From contig NZ_QYUK01000011.1 in assembly GCF_003590945.1 (NCBI RefSeq), forward strand, positions 1 to 64,000: a DNA stretch of 64,000 nucleotides. Direction: 5' to 3'. Below, in pieces: positions 8,686 to 17,981 of this stretch (position 1 is its first letter; each line of letters opens with the position of its first letter). The notes beneath the pieces are model-generated. The model saw nothing but the letters and a program-made list of their open reading frames with translations. It did no database searches and was not told the origin of the DNA. This stretch comes from Oleomonas cavernae. Its GTDB lineage: Bacteria; Pseudomonadota; Alphaproteobacteria; Zavarziniales; Zavarziniaceae. A program made the position numbers and the translations under genes.

Positions 8686-11600
8686 ATGGCCGACATTCGT
8701 GGGACGACTTCCGGCAACACGCTCGACAGCGCCGACGGCGTCACCAGCGGTGATGACGAGATCTATGGCCGCGGCGGCGACGACGTCGTTTTCGGCCTGG
8801 GCGGCGATGATTTCATCGCCGACGGCGCCTGGAGCGGCGGCCCGGCCCGCACCCCGTTCAATGCCTTCCTGCACGGCTTCAGCACCTGGAGCAGCGGCGG
8901 CGACGACGAATTCCACGGCGGCTCGGGCGACGACACGCTGATCGGCGACGGTGGCGACGACACCCTGTTCGGCGACGGCGACGACGACACGCTCCAGGGC
9001 GGCCAGGGCAACGACACGCTGGACGGCGGCTCGGGCAACGACATCCTGATCGACGACACCGGCAACGAAGTCATCCGCGGCGGCACCGGCACGGACACGG
9101 TGCGCTACAACATCAGCGGCAGCAGCGATGCCGAGCCGACGGACTCCGAGCCCTTGTTCCCCGTGGGCGTAAAGGGCGTGTTCGTCGACATGGAAACGGG
9201 CCGCTCGGGTTTTGCCTTCGACGATCCCGCCGACAACCGCATTTTCGACGTCCGCTACGACAGCGCCGAAATCTTCGAACTGGGTTCGCGCAATGACGAA
9301 TTCCACGGCAACAACGCCAGCCAGACCATCCGTGGCCAGGGCGGTGACGATGTGCTCGAAGGACGCGGCGGCGGCGACACGCTGGACGGCGGCACGGGCA
9401 GCGATACGGCGAGCTATGAAAGCGCGCCAAGCGCCGTCTTCGTCACCCTGCGCTTCGGCGACATCAACATCATTTCCGGCGCCTCCGACGAACTGGGCGA
9501 CAGCCTGATCAGCATCGAGAACCTGACCGGTTCGCGCTTCGACGACGGGCTGACCGGCGGCGACGGCGCCAACATTCTCAAAGGCCTGAACGGCAACGAT
9601 TTCCTGGATGGCCGCGGCGGCGCCGACCGGCTGGACGGCGGCGGCAATACCGACACCGCCGACTACCAGGCCTCGAACGCGGCGATCAACATCTCGACCG
9701 ACGGCACCGCGGGCAGCGGCGGCTTTGCCGCGGGCGACCGCCTGACCAGCATCGAGAACATCATCGGTTCCAGCTTCAACGACGTGATCAGCGGCCACAG
9801 CAACGCCATCAACAATGTCTTCGAGGGGCGGGGCGGCAACGACAATCTCTTCGGCGTGGCCGGCGACGATATCCTCGCGGGCGGCACCGGCATCAACCTG
9901 ATCGATGGCGGCACGAGTGTCGACACGGTCAGCTACCGCGACATCGCGGGGCCGGTCAGCGTCTCGCTGCAGGACTTCGGCAACGGCGGCAGTGCTTCGG
10001 CCACCAATCTCAGCGACACGATCTTCGGCGTCGAGAATGTCGACGGCACCGATGCCGGCGACTTCGTGTTGGCCGACGCCAACGCCAACCGCCTGCGCGG
10101 CTTCGGCGGCAATGACGACCTGCGCGGCATCGGCGGCGAGGATGTGCTCGACGGCGGCGACGGCGACGACATCCTGATGGGCGGCACCAGCGGCGACCAG
10201 TTGCTGGGCGGCAAAGGCACCGATACGGCTAGCTATCGCCTGTCGGAGAAGCCGGTGCAGGTCAACCTCGCCACCGGCGAGACCGTCGGCGGTGAGGCGG
10301 CGGGCGACACCCTCTCCAGCATCGAGAACCTGATCGGTTCCTCCTTCGCCGACCGGCTGGTCGGCAACGCCTTCGCCAACGAGTTTTCCGGCCTGAACGG
10401 CAACGACACCCTGATTGGCGGCGCCGGCGCCGACCGCTTTGCCGGCGGCAGCGGCACCGATACGGTCTCCTACGAAACCTCGTCCTCGCCCATCATCCTC
10501 GACTTGGCCAACCCTGTGGTCAACACCGGCGACGCGGGTGGCGACACCTTCGACAGTATCGAACGCTTCATCGGCACCGGCGGCGCGGACATCATGTTCG
10601 GCGACGACGGCAACAACGAACTCCTGGGTGCCGGCGGGGCCGACTTCCTGTTCGGCCGCTGGGGCGACGATACCCTGCGCGGCGGTGGCGCCAGCGACAC
10701 GCTGGACGGCGGCGGCTGGAACGACCAGCTCTTCGGCGACGATGCCGACGACACGCTGGTGGGCGGCGCCGGATCCGACCTGCTCAACGGCGGGGCCGGG
10801 CGCGATACCGCGTCTTATTCGACGGCACCCGGGCGCATCGTCGTCGACCTGAACGACCCCACCCAGAACCGGGGCGATGCGGAAGGCGATAGCTTCGTCA
10901 GCATTGAGGTGATCACGGGCAGCACCGCCGACGATATCATCCGCGGTGCCAACGGCCTGGCGATGACGCTGATCGGGGGCGATGGCGCCGACGAACTGGT
11001 GGGCGGCAACCTCGACGATGTGCTGGAGGGCGGCCTGAAGGACGACGTCTTGACCGGCGGCATCGGTGCCGATGCGCTGCTGGGCGGGGACGGCATCGAC
11101 ACCGCCTCCTACGAGAATTCGATCCGCAGTGTGGTGATCGACCTGCGCCCCGGCGGGTCCCTGACCGGGGGTGACGCGGTTGGCGACACCTTCTCCTCGA
11201 TCGAGGTGTTCCGCGGCACCAACTTCTCCGATGTCTTCATCGGCAACGGCCAGGATCTCACGTTCCAGGGCCTGGGCAGCGGCGACACGTTCATCGGCAG
11301 CGCGGGCCGGGAGGTCTTCGACGGCGGGCCGGGCGACGACGTGGTCACCTATGCGCTCTCCGCCGATGCCATCACGCTCGACCTGTTCGATCGCACGCAG
11401 GACACTGGCGACGTGGTGGGCGACCGTTTCCTGTCGATCGCAGCCATCAATGGCACGGCCCTCGAGGATCGCCTGAGCGGCAACGACGAGGCAAACCACT
11501 TCCAGGGCCTGAGCGACGACGATGTGATCGACGGGCGTGCCGGCAACGACATCCTGTCGGGCGACGGGGGCGACGATACGCTGATCGGCGGCCAGGGCGC

Positions 11601-12231
11601 GGACAGCATGGCCGGCGGCGACGGCATCGACATCGCCAGCTATCTCCAGTCCACCGGCGTGACGGTTGCCCTCGACGGGACCCTGACCGCGACGGGTGAC
11701 GCCGTCGGCGACAGCATGGAGGAAATCGAGAACCTGCTCGGCTCGCGCACCGATGCCAACCGGCTGCGCGGCAACGGCGGCGTCAACGAGATCACGGGCG
11801 GCGATGCCCGCGATACTTTGGAAGGCCAGGGCGGCGACGACGTGCTGCATGGCGGCAAGGATGTCGACCGCCTGTTCGGCGGCGGCAACAACGACCGCCT
11901 GTTCGGCGAGGCCGGCGACGACATCCTGTCGGGCGGTTCCAACCGCGACACGCTGATCGGCGATGCCGGCAACGACACGCTGACCGGCGGCACCGACCTG
12001 GACCGCTTCCAGTTCACCACCCGCGAATTCGGCCGCGATACCGTGACCGACTGGCAGGGCGGCACGGACAAGCTGCGCACCAACCTGGCCGACGACCTGT
12101 CCGACTTCACCGTGACCGGCAACGGCACGACCGAGGTGGTGCTGACGCTGCTGTCCGATGTCGACAGCGTGATCGTGCTGCAAGCCGCCTCGGCCTTCAC
12201 CATCACGAACACGGATTTCGAGTTCGTGTAA
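8686..12231 (+). CDS. Large RTX (haemolysin-type calcium-binding) repeat protein
   Basis: 1,181 residues made almost wholly of GGxGxD nonapeptide repeats, which fold into calcium-filled beta-rolls outside the cell. There is no N-terminal signal peptide. The C-terminus (a DRFQF block, then an acidic-hydrophobic end, DFEFV) resembles a type I secretion signal. Superimposed on the nonapeptides is a longer unit of about 100 residues: DTxSY, a beta-strand pair, GDxxGDxxxSIENxxGSxxxD, then GG repeats. About nine copies of the SIENxxGS-like block are visible. No protease, lipase or other enzyme domain was seen, so it may be an adhesin or surface-layer-like protein. No type I secretion genes lie in the window. 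Start ATG 8686 follows an AGGAG. The 238 bases upstream hold its promoter region. Confidence 0.92.
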   Translation: MADIRGTTSGNTLDSADGVTSGDDEIYGRGGDDVVFGLGGDDFIADGAWSGGPARTPFNAFLHGFSTWSSGGDDEFHGGSGDDTLIGDGGDDTLFGDGDDDTLQGGQGNDTLDGGSGNDILIDDTGNEVIRGGTGTDTVRYNISGSSDAEPTDSEPLFPVGVKGVFVDMETGRSGFAFDDPADNRIFDVRYDSAEIFELGSRNDEFHGNNASQTIRGQGGDDVLEGRGGGDTLDGGTGSDTASYESAPSAVFVTLRFGDINIISGASDELGDSLISIENLTGSRFDDGLTGGDGANILKGLNGNDFLDGRGGADRLDGGGNTDTADYQASNAAINISTDGTAGSGGFAAGDRLTSIENIIGSSFNDVISGHSNAINNVFEGRGGNDNLFGVAGDDILAGGTGINLIDGGTSVDTVSYRDIAGPVSVSLQDFGNGGSASATNLSDTIFGVENVDGTDAGDFVLADANANRLRGFGGNDDLRGIGGEDVLDGGDGDDILMGGTSGDQLLGGKGTDTASYRLSEKPVQVNLATGETVGGEAAGDTLSSIENLIGSSFADRLVGNAFANEFSGLNGNDTLIGGAGADRFAGGSGTDTVSYETSSSPIILDLANPVVNTGDAGGDTFDSIERFIGTGGADIMFGDDGNNELLGAGGADFLFGRWGDDTLRGGGASDTLDGGGWNDQLFGDDADDTLVGGAGSDLLNGGAGRDTASYSTAPGRIVVDLNDPTQNRGDAEGDSFVSIEVITGSTADDIIRGANGLAMTLIGGDGADELVGGNLDDVLEGGLKDDVLTGGIGADALLGGDGIDTASYENSIRSVVIDLRPGGSLTGGDAVGDTFSSIEVFRGTNFSDVFIGNGQDLTFQGLGSGDTFIGSAGREVFDGGPGDDVVTYALSADAITLDLFDRTQDTGDVVGDRFLSIAAINGTALEDRLSGNDEANHFQGLSDDDVIDGRAGNDILSGDGGDDTLIGGQGADSMAGGDGIDIASYLQSTGVTVALDGTLTATGDAVGDSMEEIENLLGSRTDANRLRGNGGVNEITGGDARDTLEGQGGDDVLHGGKDVDRLFGGGNNDRLFGEAGDDILSGGSNRDTLIGDAGNDTLTGGTDLDRFQFTTREFGRDTVTDWQGGTDKLRTNLADDLSDFTVTGNGTTEVVLTLLSDVDSVIVLQAASAFTITNTDFEFV

Positions 12232-12248
12232 CACGCTCGATCAAAAAG

Positions 12249-12390
12249 CCCTCTCCTCCTAGGAGGAGAGGGTTGGGTGAGGAGGGCGGTCGGCGTAGGG
12301 CGCGGTCCGTACCGCCGACCACCTCACCCTCCCGTCGCTTCGCGCCGGGCCCCTCCCTCTCCCCCGCACGCGGCGGAGAGGGATTTTCTT
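12249..12390. repeat. Inverted repeat and terminator after the RTX gene
   Basis: A perfect 24-base palindrome occupies 12249-12272 (CCCTCTCCTCCT and its complement). Arms GGGTGAGG and CCTCACCC lie further out. A second stem at 12355-12382 (CCCTCTCC/GGAGAGGG) is followed by TTTTCTT on the plus strand. The last stem would end RTX transcription. The overall shape is that of a dispersed palindromic element between convergent genes. Confidence 0.6.
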
Positions 12391-13435
12391 ACGCCGCCAG
12401 GACCATCTTCAACGCGCCGTCCAGCTTGCCGTCGAAAATGCGGTAGGCGTCCGCACCCTGGTCCAGGGTCATGCGATGAGTGATGACCCGTTCGGGCTTC
12501 AGGCGGCCGCCGGCGACCAGCGGGATCAGTTGCGGCCACATGGTCTGGACGAAGCAGCCCGCCACCCGGAAGGTCAGGGTCTTGTTGAAGGCGGTCCACA
12601 GCGGATACTTAAACGCCTGGTTCTGGTTGACGCCGAAGACCGAGATGCTGGCGCCCTGGCCGGCCAGGGCGATGGCAAGCTGGATGGTCGCGTCCGATCC
12701 CACCGCCTCGACCGAACATTGGACCATGGCCCCGCTGGTTGCCTCGCGCACGAAGGCCACGGGGTCGGTGGGGTCGACCGGGATGGCGCCCAGTTGCTGC
12801 GCCCGGGCCCGCCGCGACTCGACCAGGTCGATGGCGAAGACCTTCGCGGCGCCCAGGGCGAAGGCGCATTCGATCGCCAGCAGGCCGATCGGGCCCAGGC
12901 CGACGATGGCGACCGTCTTGCCCGGGCCGATATCGGCATTGAGGCAACCCATATAGGCGGTGGGCAGGTTGTCGGTCAGCATCAGGGCCTGGTCGTCGGT
13001 GATGCCGTCGGGGATTCTCAGGGCGTTGCTGTCGGCATTGGGCACGGCGATGCCCTCCGACTGGCAGCCGGGCAGGGCGTGACCCAGGCCGTAGCACGAG
13101 ATCGTGCGCTGCGGGCATTGGGCGGCCAGGCCGGCGAAGCAGGCCGGGCACTTGCCGCAACTGCCGAAATTGACCGCGGCCGAGACCATCACCCGGTCGC
13201 CGACCTTCAGCGACTTGACCCCGCTGCCCACCTCGGCGATTTCGCCCACCGCCTCGTGGCCGACGCAGAAGCCCAGGTCCGGCGTGAAGCCGTGGCCGTG
13301 ATAGATGTGCAGGTCGCTGCCGCAGATGCCGCAGGCGGTCATCTTGACCACGGCACCGGTTACCCCCATCGGGGCCGCGTCCTTAACCTGGTCGCAGCGG
13401 ATGTCTTTTTCGCCGTGATAGCAAAGCGCCTTCAT
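12389..13435 (-). CDS. Zinc-dependent alcohol dehydrogenase (MDR family)
   Basis: 348 residues of the medium-chain dehydrogenase family. It has the catalytic zinc ligands ([11 protein letters not shown] and GHEAVG), a structural zinc cysteine cluster ([18 protein letters not shown]) and a Rossmann GLGPIG with the acidic residue after the second strand (FAIDLVES), indicating NAD(H). It oxidises a secondary alcohol or aldehyde; the substrate is unknown. Its ATG overlaps the TGA of the upstream acyl-CoA dehydrogenase by four bases, so the two are translated together. It is the last gene of the minus-strand operon that starts with the phosphotransferase at 16574. Confidence 0.92.
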   Translation of the reverse strand: MKALCYHGEKDIRCDQVKDAAPMGVTGAVVKMTACGICGSDLHIYHGHGFTPDLGFCVGHEAVGEIAEVGSGVKSLKVGDRVMVSAAVNFGSCGKCPACFAGLAAQCPQRTISCYGLGHALPGCQSEGIAVPNADSNALRIPDGITDDQALMLTDNLPTAYMGCLNADIGPGKTVAIVGLGPIGLLAIECAFALGAAKVFAIDLVESRRARAQQLGAIPVDPTDPVAFVREATSGAMVQCSVEAVGSDATIQLAIALAGQGASISVFGVNQNQAFKYPLWTAFNKTLTFRVAGCFVQTMWPQLIPLVAGGRLKPERVITHRMTLDQGADAYRIFDGKLDGALKMVLAA

Positions 13436-14667
13436 GACCGGTCGTTCCTTCCCTGCGCGTTGTATTCCGCGATCTTGAGCTTGCCCAGTTGGGACAGGTG
13501 CACCTCGTCGGGGCCGTCGGCGATGCGCAGGAACCGGTTCAGGGTGAAGAAGCCGGCGATCGGCGTATCGGCGCTCACCCCCATGCCGCCATGGGCCTGA
13601 ATCGCCCGGTCGGTCACCGTCTGAGCCATCTGGGGTGCCACGATCTTGATCGCCGCGATCAGGTCGCGGGCACCCTTGTTGCCGAAGCGGTCCATGTGGT
13701 CGGCGGCCTTGAGCGTCAGCAGGCGGGCCTGCTCGATCTCGCAATAGGACCGTGCGACGTCCTGGCGGATGCTGCCCTGGTCGGCCAGCTTGCGGCCGAA
13801 GGCGACGCGGCTTTCGACCCGCCTTGCCATGATCTCCAGCGCCCGCTGGGCCTGGCCGATCGAGCGCATGCAGTGATGGATGCGGCCCGGGCCCAAGCGC
13901 CCCTGCGCGATCTCGAAGCCGCGGCCTTCGCCTAAGATCAGGTTTTCCTTGGGGACACGGACATTCTCCAGCAGCACCTCGGCCTCGCCGCCGGGCGAGT
14001 TGTGGTGACTGAAGACGCTCTGGTTGCGGACGATCTGCACGCCGGGGGTGTCGCGCGGCACGATGATGGTCGAATGCTGGCGATGCTTGGGCGCCGTGGT
14101 GTCGGTCTTGCCCATCACGATGAGGAGCTTGCAGCGCGGGTCCATGATGCCCGAGATCCACCACTTCAGCCCGTTGATGACGTAATCGTCGCCATCACGC
14201 ACGATCGAGGTTTCCAGGTTGGTCGCGTCCGACGAGGCGACATTCTTTTCGGTCATCAGATAGGCCGAGCGGATCTCGCCGGCCAGCAAGGGGGCGAGCC
14301 ACTGCGCCTGCTGCTGCGGCGTGCCGAACTTGGCCAGCACTTCCATGTTGCCGGTATCGGGGGCGGAGCAGTTGAAGATCTCCGACGACCACGGCACCCG
14401 GCCCATGATCTCGGCCAGGGGTGCATATTCGAGATTGGTCAGGTCGGCACTGAAATGGCCGTATTCCTCGGGCAGGAACAGGTTCCACAGGCCGGCCGCC
14501 CGGGCCTTGGCCTTGAGTTTGTCAAGGGCCGGCCAGGGCTTCCACAGATTGGCCATGTCGTGGACCCAGTCGTGGTGCGTCTGCTCGGCCGGGTAGACAT
14601 GGGTGTCCATGAAATCGTTGAGCTTGTCGATCAACGCCTGGGCCTTGTCCGAATGCTGGAAATTCAT
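13432..14667 (-). CDS. Acyl-CoA dehydrogenase family protein
   Basis: 411 residues, close to the ACAD10/11-like and phosphotransferase-associated acyl-CoA dehydrogenases. Visible features are [15 protein letters not shown] in the FAD region, the WWISG loop, and a C-terminal [15 protein letters not shown] helix. It would desaturate an acyl-CoA, possibly after its hydroxyl has been phosphorylated by the kinase-like protein in the same operon. That is the known logic of human ACAD10/11 and bacterial 4-hydroxyacid pathways, and is applied here by analogy. The start ATG 14667 has a GGGAGAGATCAC ribosome site. A longer in-frame start at 14694 is rejected because it lies in the adjoining palindromic repeat. 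Confidence 0.93.
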   Translation of the reverse strand: MNFQHSDKAQALIDKLNDFMDTHVYPAEQTHHDWVHDMANLWKPWPALDKLKAKARAAGLWNLFLPEEYGHFSADLTNLEYAPLAEIMGRVPWSSEIFNCSAPDTGNMEVLAKFGTPQQQAQWLAPLLAGEIRSAYLMTEKNVASSDATNLETSIVRDGDDYVINGLKWWISGIMDPRCKLLIVMGKTDTTAPKHRQHSTIIVPRDTPGVQIVRNQSVFSHHNSPGGEAEVLLENVRVPKENLILGEGRGFEIAQGRLGPGRIHHCMRSIGQAQRALEIMARRVESRVAFGRKLADQGSIRQDVARSYCEIEQARLLTLKAADHMDRFGNKGARDLIAAIKIVAPQMAQTVTDRAIQAHGGMGVSADTPIAGFFTLNRFLRIADGPDEVHLSQLGKLKIAEYNAQGRNDRS

Positions 14668-14688
14668 GTGATCTCTCCCTACCCATTT

Positions 14689-14775
14689 CGTCATCCCGGC
14701 CTCGAGCCGGGATCTTTCGACCAGTGTTTTCGGTGCTTCTTCGTCCCGAGATCCCGGCTCAGGGCCGGGATGACG
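14689..14775. repeat. Palindromic repeat, family A (CGTCATCCCGGC...GCCGGGATGACG)
   Basis: Two arms, CGTCATCCCGGCctcGAGCCGGG and CCCGGCTCAGGGCCGGGATGACG, flank a short spacer and can fold into a long hairpin. It lies between two genes of one operon. The same element recurs eight more times in this window. Confidence 0.75.
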
Positions 14776-14790
14776 CGCTAATGTTGTTTC

Positions 14791-15528
14791 TCAGGACAGG
14801 ATCAGGCCGCCGTCGACGATCAGCGTCTGGCCGATCACGTAGGCGGCGAGGGGGGAGGCGAGGAACAGGGCGGCGCTCGCCATATCGTCGGGCGTGCCCA
14901 TGCGGCCGGCGGGAATCGCGGCCAGGGCCATTTCCCGGCGCTTGGGGTTCTCGGTGGTGACCTTGGTCAGCTTGGTATCGACCAGGCCCGGCGCGATCCC
15001 GTTGACACGGATGCCCTCGGGCGCGAAAGCCTCGCCCAGCGTGCGGGTCAGGGCGACGGCACCGGCCTTGGAGGCGGCATAGGCCGGGTTGCCGCGATTG
15101 GCGGTGTAGCCGGAGACCGAACTGATGACGATCATCGAGCCCCTGGCCGCGCGCAGCAGCGGCCGGAACTTGTTGCTGCAGTTCATGACGCTGTCGAGGT
15201 TGACCGCCATGACCTTGTCCCAGCCGGAACGCTCGAACTCGCCCTGCTTGTAGAGCACCGTGCCCTGGCTGAGCACCAGCACGTCGAGCCGGTCGAAAGC
15301 CGGCACATGGCCCTCGATCGCGGCGGGATCGCCCACATCGACGCAAGCGTAGGCAAGGCCCGACAGGTCGGAGCCCTCGATGCCATCGTAGTCGGCCGCG
15401 GTGGGGCGGGTACCCCAGACATGCACTTCGGCCCCGCGCCGGCGGAAGCCCTGGGCGATGCCATTGCCGATGCCGCTGGATCCGCCGACGACCAGCACCG
15501 TCTTGCCCGTGAAATCGAGTTCGTTCAT
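14791..15528 (-). CDS. SDR family oxidoreductase
   Basis: 245-residue classical short-chain dehydrogenase. The cofactor motif is GGSSGIGNG (residues 15-23); the catalytic Ser is in ISSVSG, and Tyr/Lys in YAASK. The usual NNAG is LSQGT, a variant in the stabilising loop. The C-terminus FLASPLAAYVIGQTLIVDGG is typical. It probably oxidises a hydroxyacyl intermediate to a keto compound. It lies 9 bases after the phosphotransferase stop and is followed, after a palindromic repeat, by an acyl-CoA dehydrogenase and an alcohol dehydrogenase, which makes a catabolic operon. Confidence 0.92.
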   Translation of the reverse strand: MNELDFTGKTVLVVGGSSGIGNGIAQGFRRRGAEVHVWGTRPTAADYDGIEGSDLSGLAYACVDVGDPAAIEGHVPAFDRLDVLVLSQGTVLYKQGEFERSGWDKVMAVNLDSVMNCSNKFRPLLRAARGSMIVISSVSGYTANRGNPAYAASKAGAVALTRTLGEAFAPEGIRVNGIAPGLVDTKLTKVTTENPKRREMALAAIPAGRMGTPDDMASAALFLASPLAAYVIGQTLIVDGGLILS

Positions 15529-15537
15529 TGATCGCCC

Positions 15538-16574
15538 CTATTGGATCCAGCGCTGCGCGCGCTCGAGCAGCGAGATCGTGCCGGCATGCAGCATGTCGCC
15601 GGTCTCCTTGGGCGCCTTGCCGGCGCAGGCCCGGGCATAGGTCCCTTCCAGGATGATGCCCAGCTTGTAGCAGGCCAGCACCGCGTACCACTCGATGTGG
15701 GAAAGATCGCGGCCGGTGCGCGGCCGGTAATGCTCGATCAGCTCGGCGGCGCTGGGGAAGCCGTCCCAGGGCGTAACCCCGACCGTGCCGACCGTGCCCC
15801 GGCCGTCCTCGGGCCAGGTCGCCATCAGCCAGCCCAGGTCGATCAGCGGATCGCCGATCGTGGTCAGCTCCCAGTCGACGATGGCGGCCAATTCCGGACT
15901 GTCTTTTCGGAACATGACATTGGCCAGGTGATAGTCGCCGTGAATGATGCCGGGCTGGAAGCTGGCCGGGCGATGAGCCTCCAGCCAGGCGGCGATGCGC
16001 TCGACGCCGGGCAGTTGCGCCTGGCCCGGCCAGCCGGCGTGTTCGGCATAGGACTCGAGCTGCCCGCGCCAGCGCGCGACCTGCCGTTCCAGGTAATGGT
16101 CGGGCTTGCCGAAGTCGGTCAGGCCCACCGCCCTGTAGTCGACGGCGCCCAGGGTGGCGATCGCCTCGACCATCGACAGGCCCATGCGGTGGCGGATCGC
16201 AGGCGAGCCGGCGTGCAGCGGCAACAGGCCGGTGGTGGCGTTGAAGCCGTCCACCGGCTCCATCAGGTAGAAGGCGGCACCCAGGACATCTTCCTGGGGG
16301 CAGGGCGCGATCAGGCGCGGGTGGGGCACGGCGGTATCGGCCAGGGCGGCCAGCATGCGCATCTCGCGCCGCATGGTCTCGTTGGAATTGGCGCGCAGGT
16401 GCCGGGGCGGCCGGCGCAGGACATAGGCGCGGCCGTCCCGCTCCAGCAGCAGCAGCAGGTTCTGCGTGCCCCGGTCAGCACGCGGGTGCTGGTGATCGGC
16501 CCCTGGCCCAGACCCTCCCGGGTCATCCAGGCGGTGAGCGCGTCCAGATCCACGGGGATGTCCCGTTCGTTCAA
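15538..16574 (-). CDS. Phosphotransferase family protein (APH/ACAD10-N-terminal type), frameshifted
   Basis: About 345 residues of the aminoglycoside-phosphotransferase fold: the kinase loop IHGDYHLANVMF and the metal-binding IVDWELTTIGDPLIDLGWL are both clear. The correct N-terminus, MNERDIPVDLDALTAWM, starts at 16574 but is in a different frame. Adding one base to the CCCC run at 16469-16472 joins RVLTG to GTQNLLLLLERDG, as in homologues. Without the correction the N-lobe is lost. Members next to acyl-CoA dehydrogenases are thought to phosphorylate hydroxyacyl-CoAs. First gene of the minus-strand operon, divergent from a TetR regulator. Confidence 0.87.
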
Positions 16575-16596
16575 GGCCCTCTCCCTCGTCCAAATT

Positions 16597-16625
16597 TAAG
16601 TCATTTGGATAAATTGATTGACTTA
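16597..16625. promoter_or_regulatory. Probable TetR operator between phosphotransferase operon and TetR gene
   Basis: A perfect inverted repeat, TAAGTCA-N15-TGACTTA, lies in the AT-rich 105-base gap between two divergent genes. Position and symmetry fit an operator for the TetR regulator at 16680 controlling both directions. Confidence 0.55.
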
Positions 16626-16679
16626 GGTAAGGCCGTTCCAATAGCCTTGTCAAGGTCACCAGCGACGGTAAAAGGCGGC

Positions 16680-17396
16680 ATGAAGGACGAGAGCAAAAGG
16701 CAGCCGGCGGCACGCGAGCAGATCAAGCTGGCGGCGCTGCGCCTGTTTGCCGTCCATGGCATCGACGGCGTTACCGTGCGCCAGATCGTCGATGCCTGCG
16801 GGCAGAAGAACCATGCCGCGGTCAGCTACTATTTCGGCACCAAGGAAGCCCTGGTGCGCGAGCTGGTGGTGGACGGGGCCCGGCTGATCGATATTCGCCG
16901 CAATGCCCTGCTCGACACCCTGGAAGCAGTCGGCGACCCGGTGACGGTGACCCAGGTGGCGGAGGCGCTGGTCTATCCCTCGATCGACCTGGGCGGCGAG
17001 GGGGAGGAGGACAGCTACATCCGTTTCATCTTCATGCTGACCATGAACCAGCGGGCGCTGTTCATGGATGCGCTGGAGAACCGCTGGAACTCGGGTTACC
17101 TGCGCTGCCTCGATCATCTGCGCCGGCTGCTGCCGCATCTGTCGCCGGCCATGCAGAACCAACGCTTCGTCTTCATGGGCGCCTATGTCGCCTGCGTGCT
17201 GGCCTTCCGCGAGGCAGCGCTCAGCGATCGCTCGCGGCCCCATGCGATGTGGCGGGCGCACGGAACGCTGGCCGATTTCATCGTCACCCTGACCGCCATG
17301 CTGGAAGCGCCGCTGGCGCAGGAGGGCGGCCTGCCCGTGTCGCGCCGGGGCAAACCGCGCTCGATCGTCGGCTCGGTCGGCATGATCCTGGACTAG
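16680..17396 (+). CDS. TetR/AcrR family transcriptional regulator
   Basis: 238 residues. An N-terminal helix-turn-helix (REQIKLAALRLFAVHG...VTVRQIVDACGQKNHAAVSYYFGTKEALV) is followed by a helical ligand-binding domain. ATG 16680 is preferred over the upstream TTG at 16605, which lies inside the inverted repeat region. It is divergent from the phosphotransferase/SDR/acyl-CoA dehydrogenase/alcohol dehydrogenase operon and most likely represses it until an acyl-CoA or related ligand binds. The SnoaL-like gene follows after 22 bases on the same strand. Confidence 0.9.
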   Translation: MKDESKRQPAAREQIKLAALRLFAVHGIDGVTVRQIVDACGQKNHAAVSYYFGTKEALVRELVVDGARLIDIRRNALLDTLEAVGDPVTVTQVAEALVYPSIDLGGEGEEDSYIRFIFMLTMNQRALFMDALENRWNSGYLRCLDHLRRLLPHLSPAMQNQRFVFMGAYVACVLAFREAALSDRSRPHAMWRAHGTLADFIVTLTAMLEAPLAQEGGLPVSRRGKPRSIVGSVGMILD

Positions 17397-17418
17397 AACC
17401 ACGCAGAAGGGAAACGCG

Positions 17419-17856
17419 ATGACGGCAAAGACACCGGCGGGCAGACTGGTCACGGCCTTTGGCGATGTGGCGGCCATGAGCGCGCTCTATGCCCCCGACA
17501 TCGAATGGAGCCTGCCGGCCTCGCTGCCCTTTCCCCGCCCCATGAAGGGTTACGACGCGGTCGTTGCCTTCAATGTCGCGGTCTGGACCGAGAACTATTA
17601 TCCCGACTGTTCGGTGACCATCCTCGACGAGCTGGGCGACGAGGTGGCCAGCGCCGTGCGCTTCATCTACCGCGCCCGCTTCAAGGCGACCGGCGCACTT
17701 TACGAAAACGAGTACACGCTATTTGCCCGCGGCAGCGCTGCCGGCATCGCCCAGGTGTTCGAGGCCATGGACTCGGTGGCGATCATCGACCAGATGGGCG
17801 GCGGCAAGGTGGGCGACACCTTCCAGAAATTCCTGGCGGCGGCCCGACCGTCATGA
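17419..17856 (+). CDS. SnoaL-like/nuclear transport factor 2-fold protein
   Basis: 145 residues with the NTF2-like cone-fold pattern: an N-terminal helix, YAPDIEWSLPASLPFPRPMKG typical of ketosteroid-isomerase/SnoaL relatives, then a curved sheet ending in a short helix. Members isomerise or hydrate small hydrophobic compounds or simply bind them; no specific activity can be claimed. It follows the TetR gene closely and is probably co-transcribed with it. The ribosome site is GAAGGGAAACGCG. Confidence 0.75.
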   Translation: MTAKTPAGRLVTAFGDVAAMSALYAPDIEWSLPASLPFPRPMKGYDAVVAFNVAVWTENYYPDCSVTILDELGDEVASAVRFIYRARFKATGALYENEYTLFARGSAAGIAQVFEAMDSVAIIDQMGGGKVGDTFQKFLAAARPS

Positions 17857-17873
17857 ACGACGTACCTGTTTGA

Positions 17874-17969
17874 TCGTCATCCCCGCGAAGGCGGGGATCC
17901 ACGGCGGGTGAAAGCACGGGCGGACCCGTATCGCCATGACGGTGGATCCCCGCCTTCGCGGGGATGACG
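17874..17969. repeat. Palindromic repeat, family A (GCGAAGGCGGGGATCC form)
   Basis: Arms CGTCATCCCCGCGAAGGCGG and its complement flank a 40-base spacer in the gap between convergent genes. A near-identical copy, including the spacer, lies at 54795-54889. Confidence 0.75.
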
Positions 17970-17981
17970 GAATTTGATAGG

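Noticed and set aside
8656-12234. A 1,192-residue open frame antisense to the RTX gene
   Set aside because: It mirrors the GGxGxD repeats in a GC-rich region, has no ribosome site, and its translation is a low-complexity Ala/Val/Gly string with no family match.
12389-14164. A 591-residue frame fusing the alcohol dehydrogenase to part of the acyl-CoA dehydrogenase region
   Set aside because: The upstream part is a shadow of the dehydrogenase gene; the alcohol dehydrogenase starts at 13435 in an ATGA overlap.
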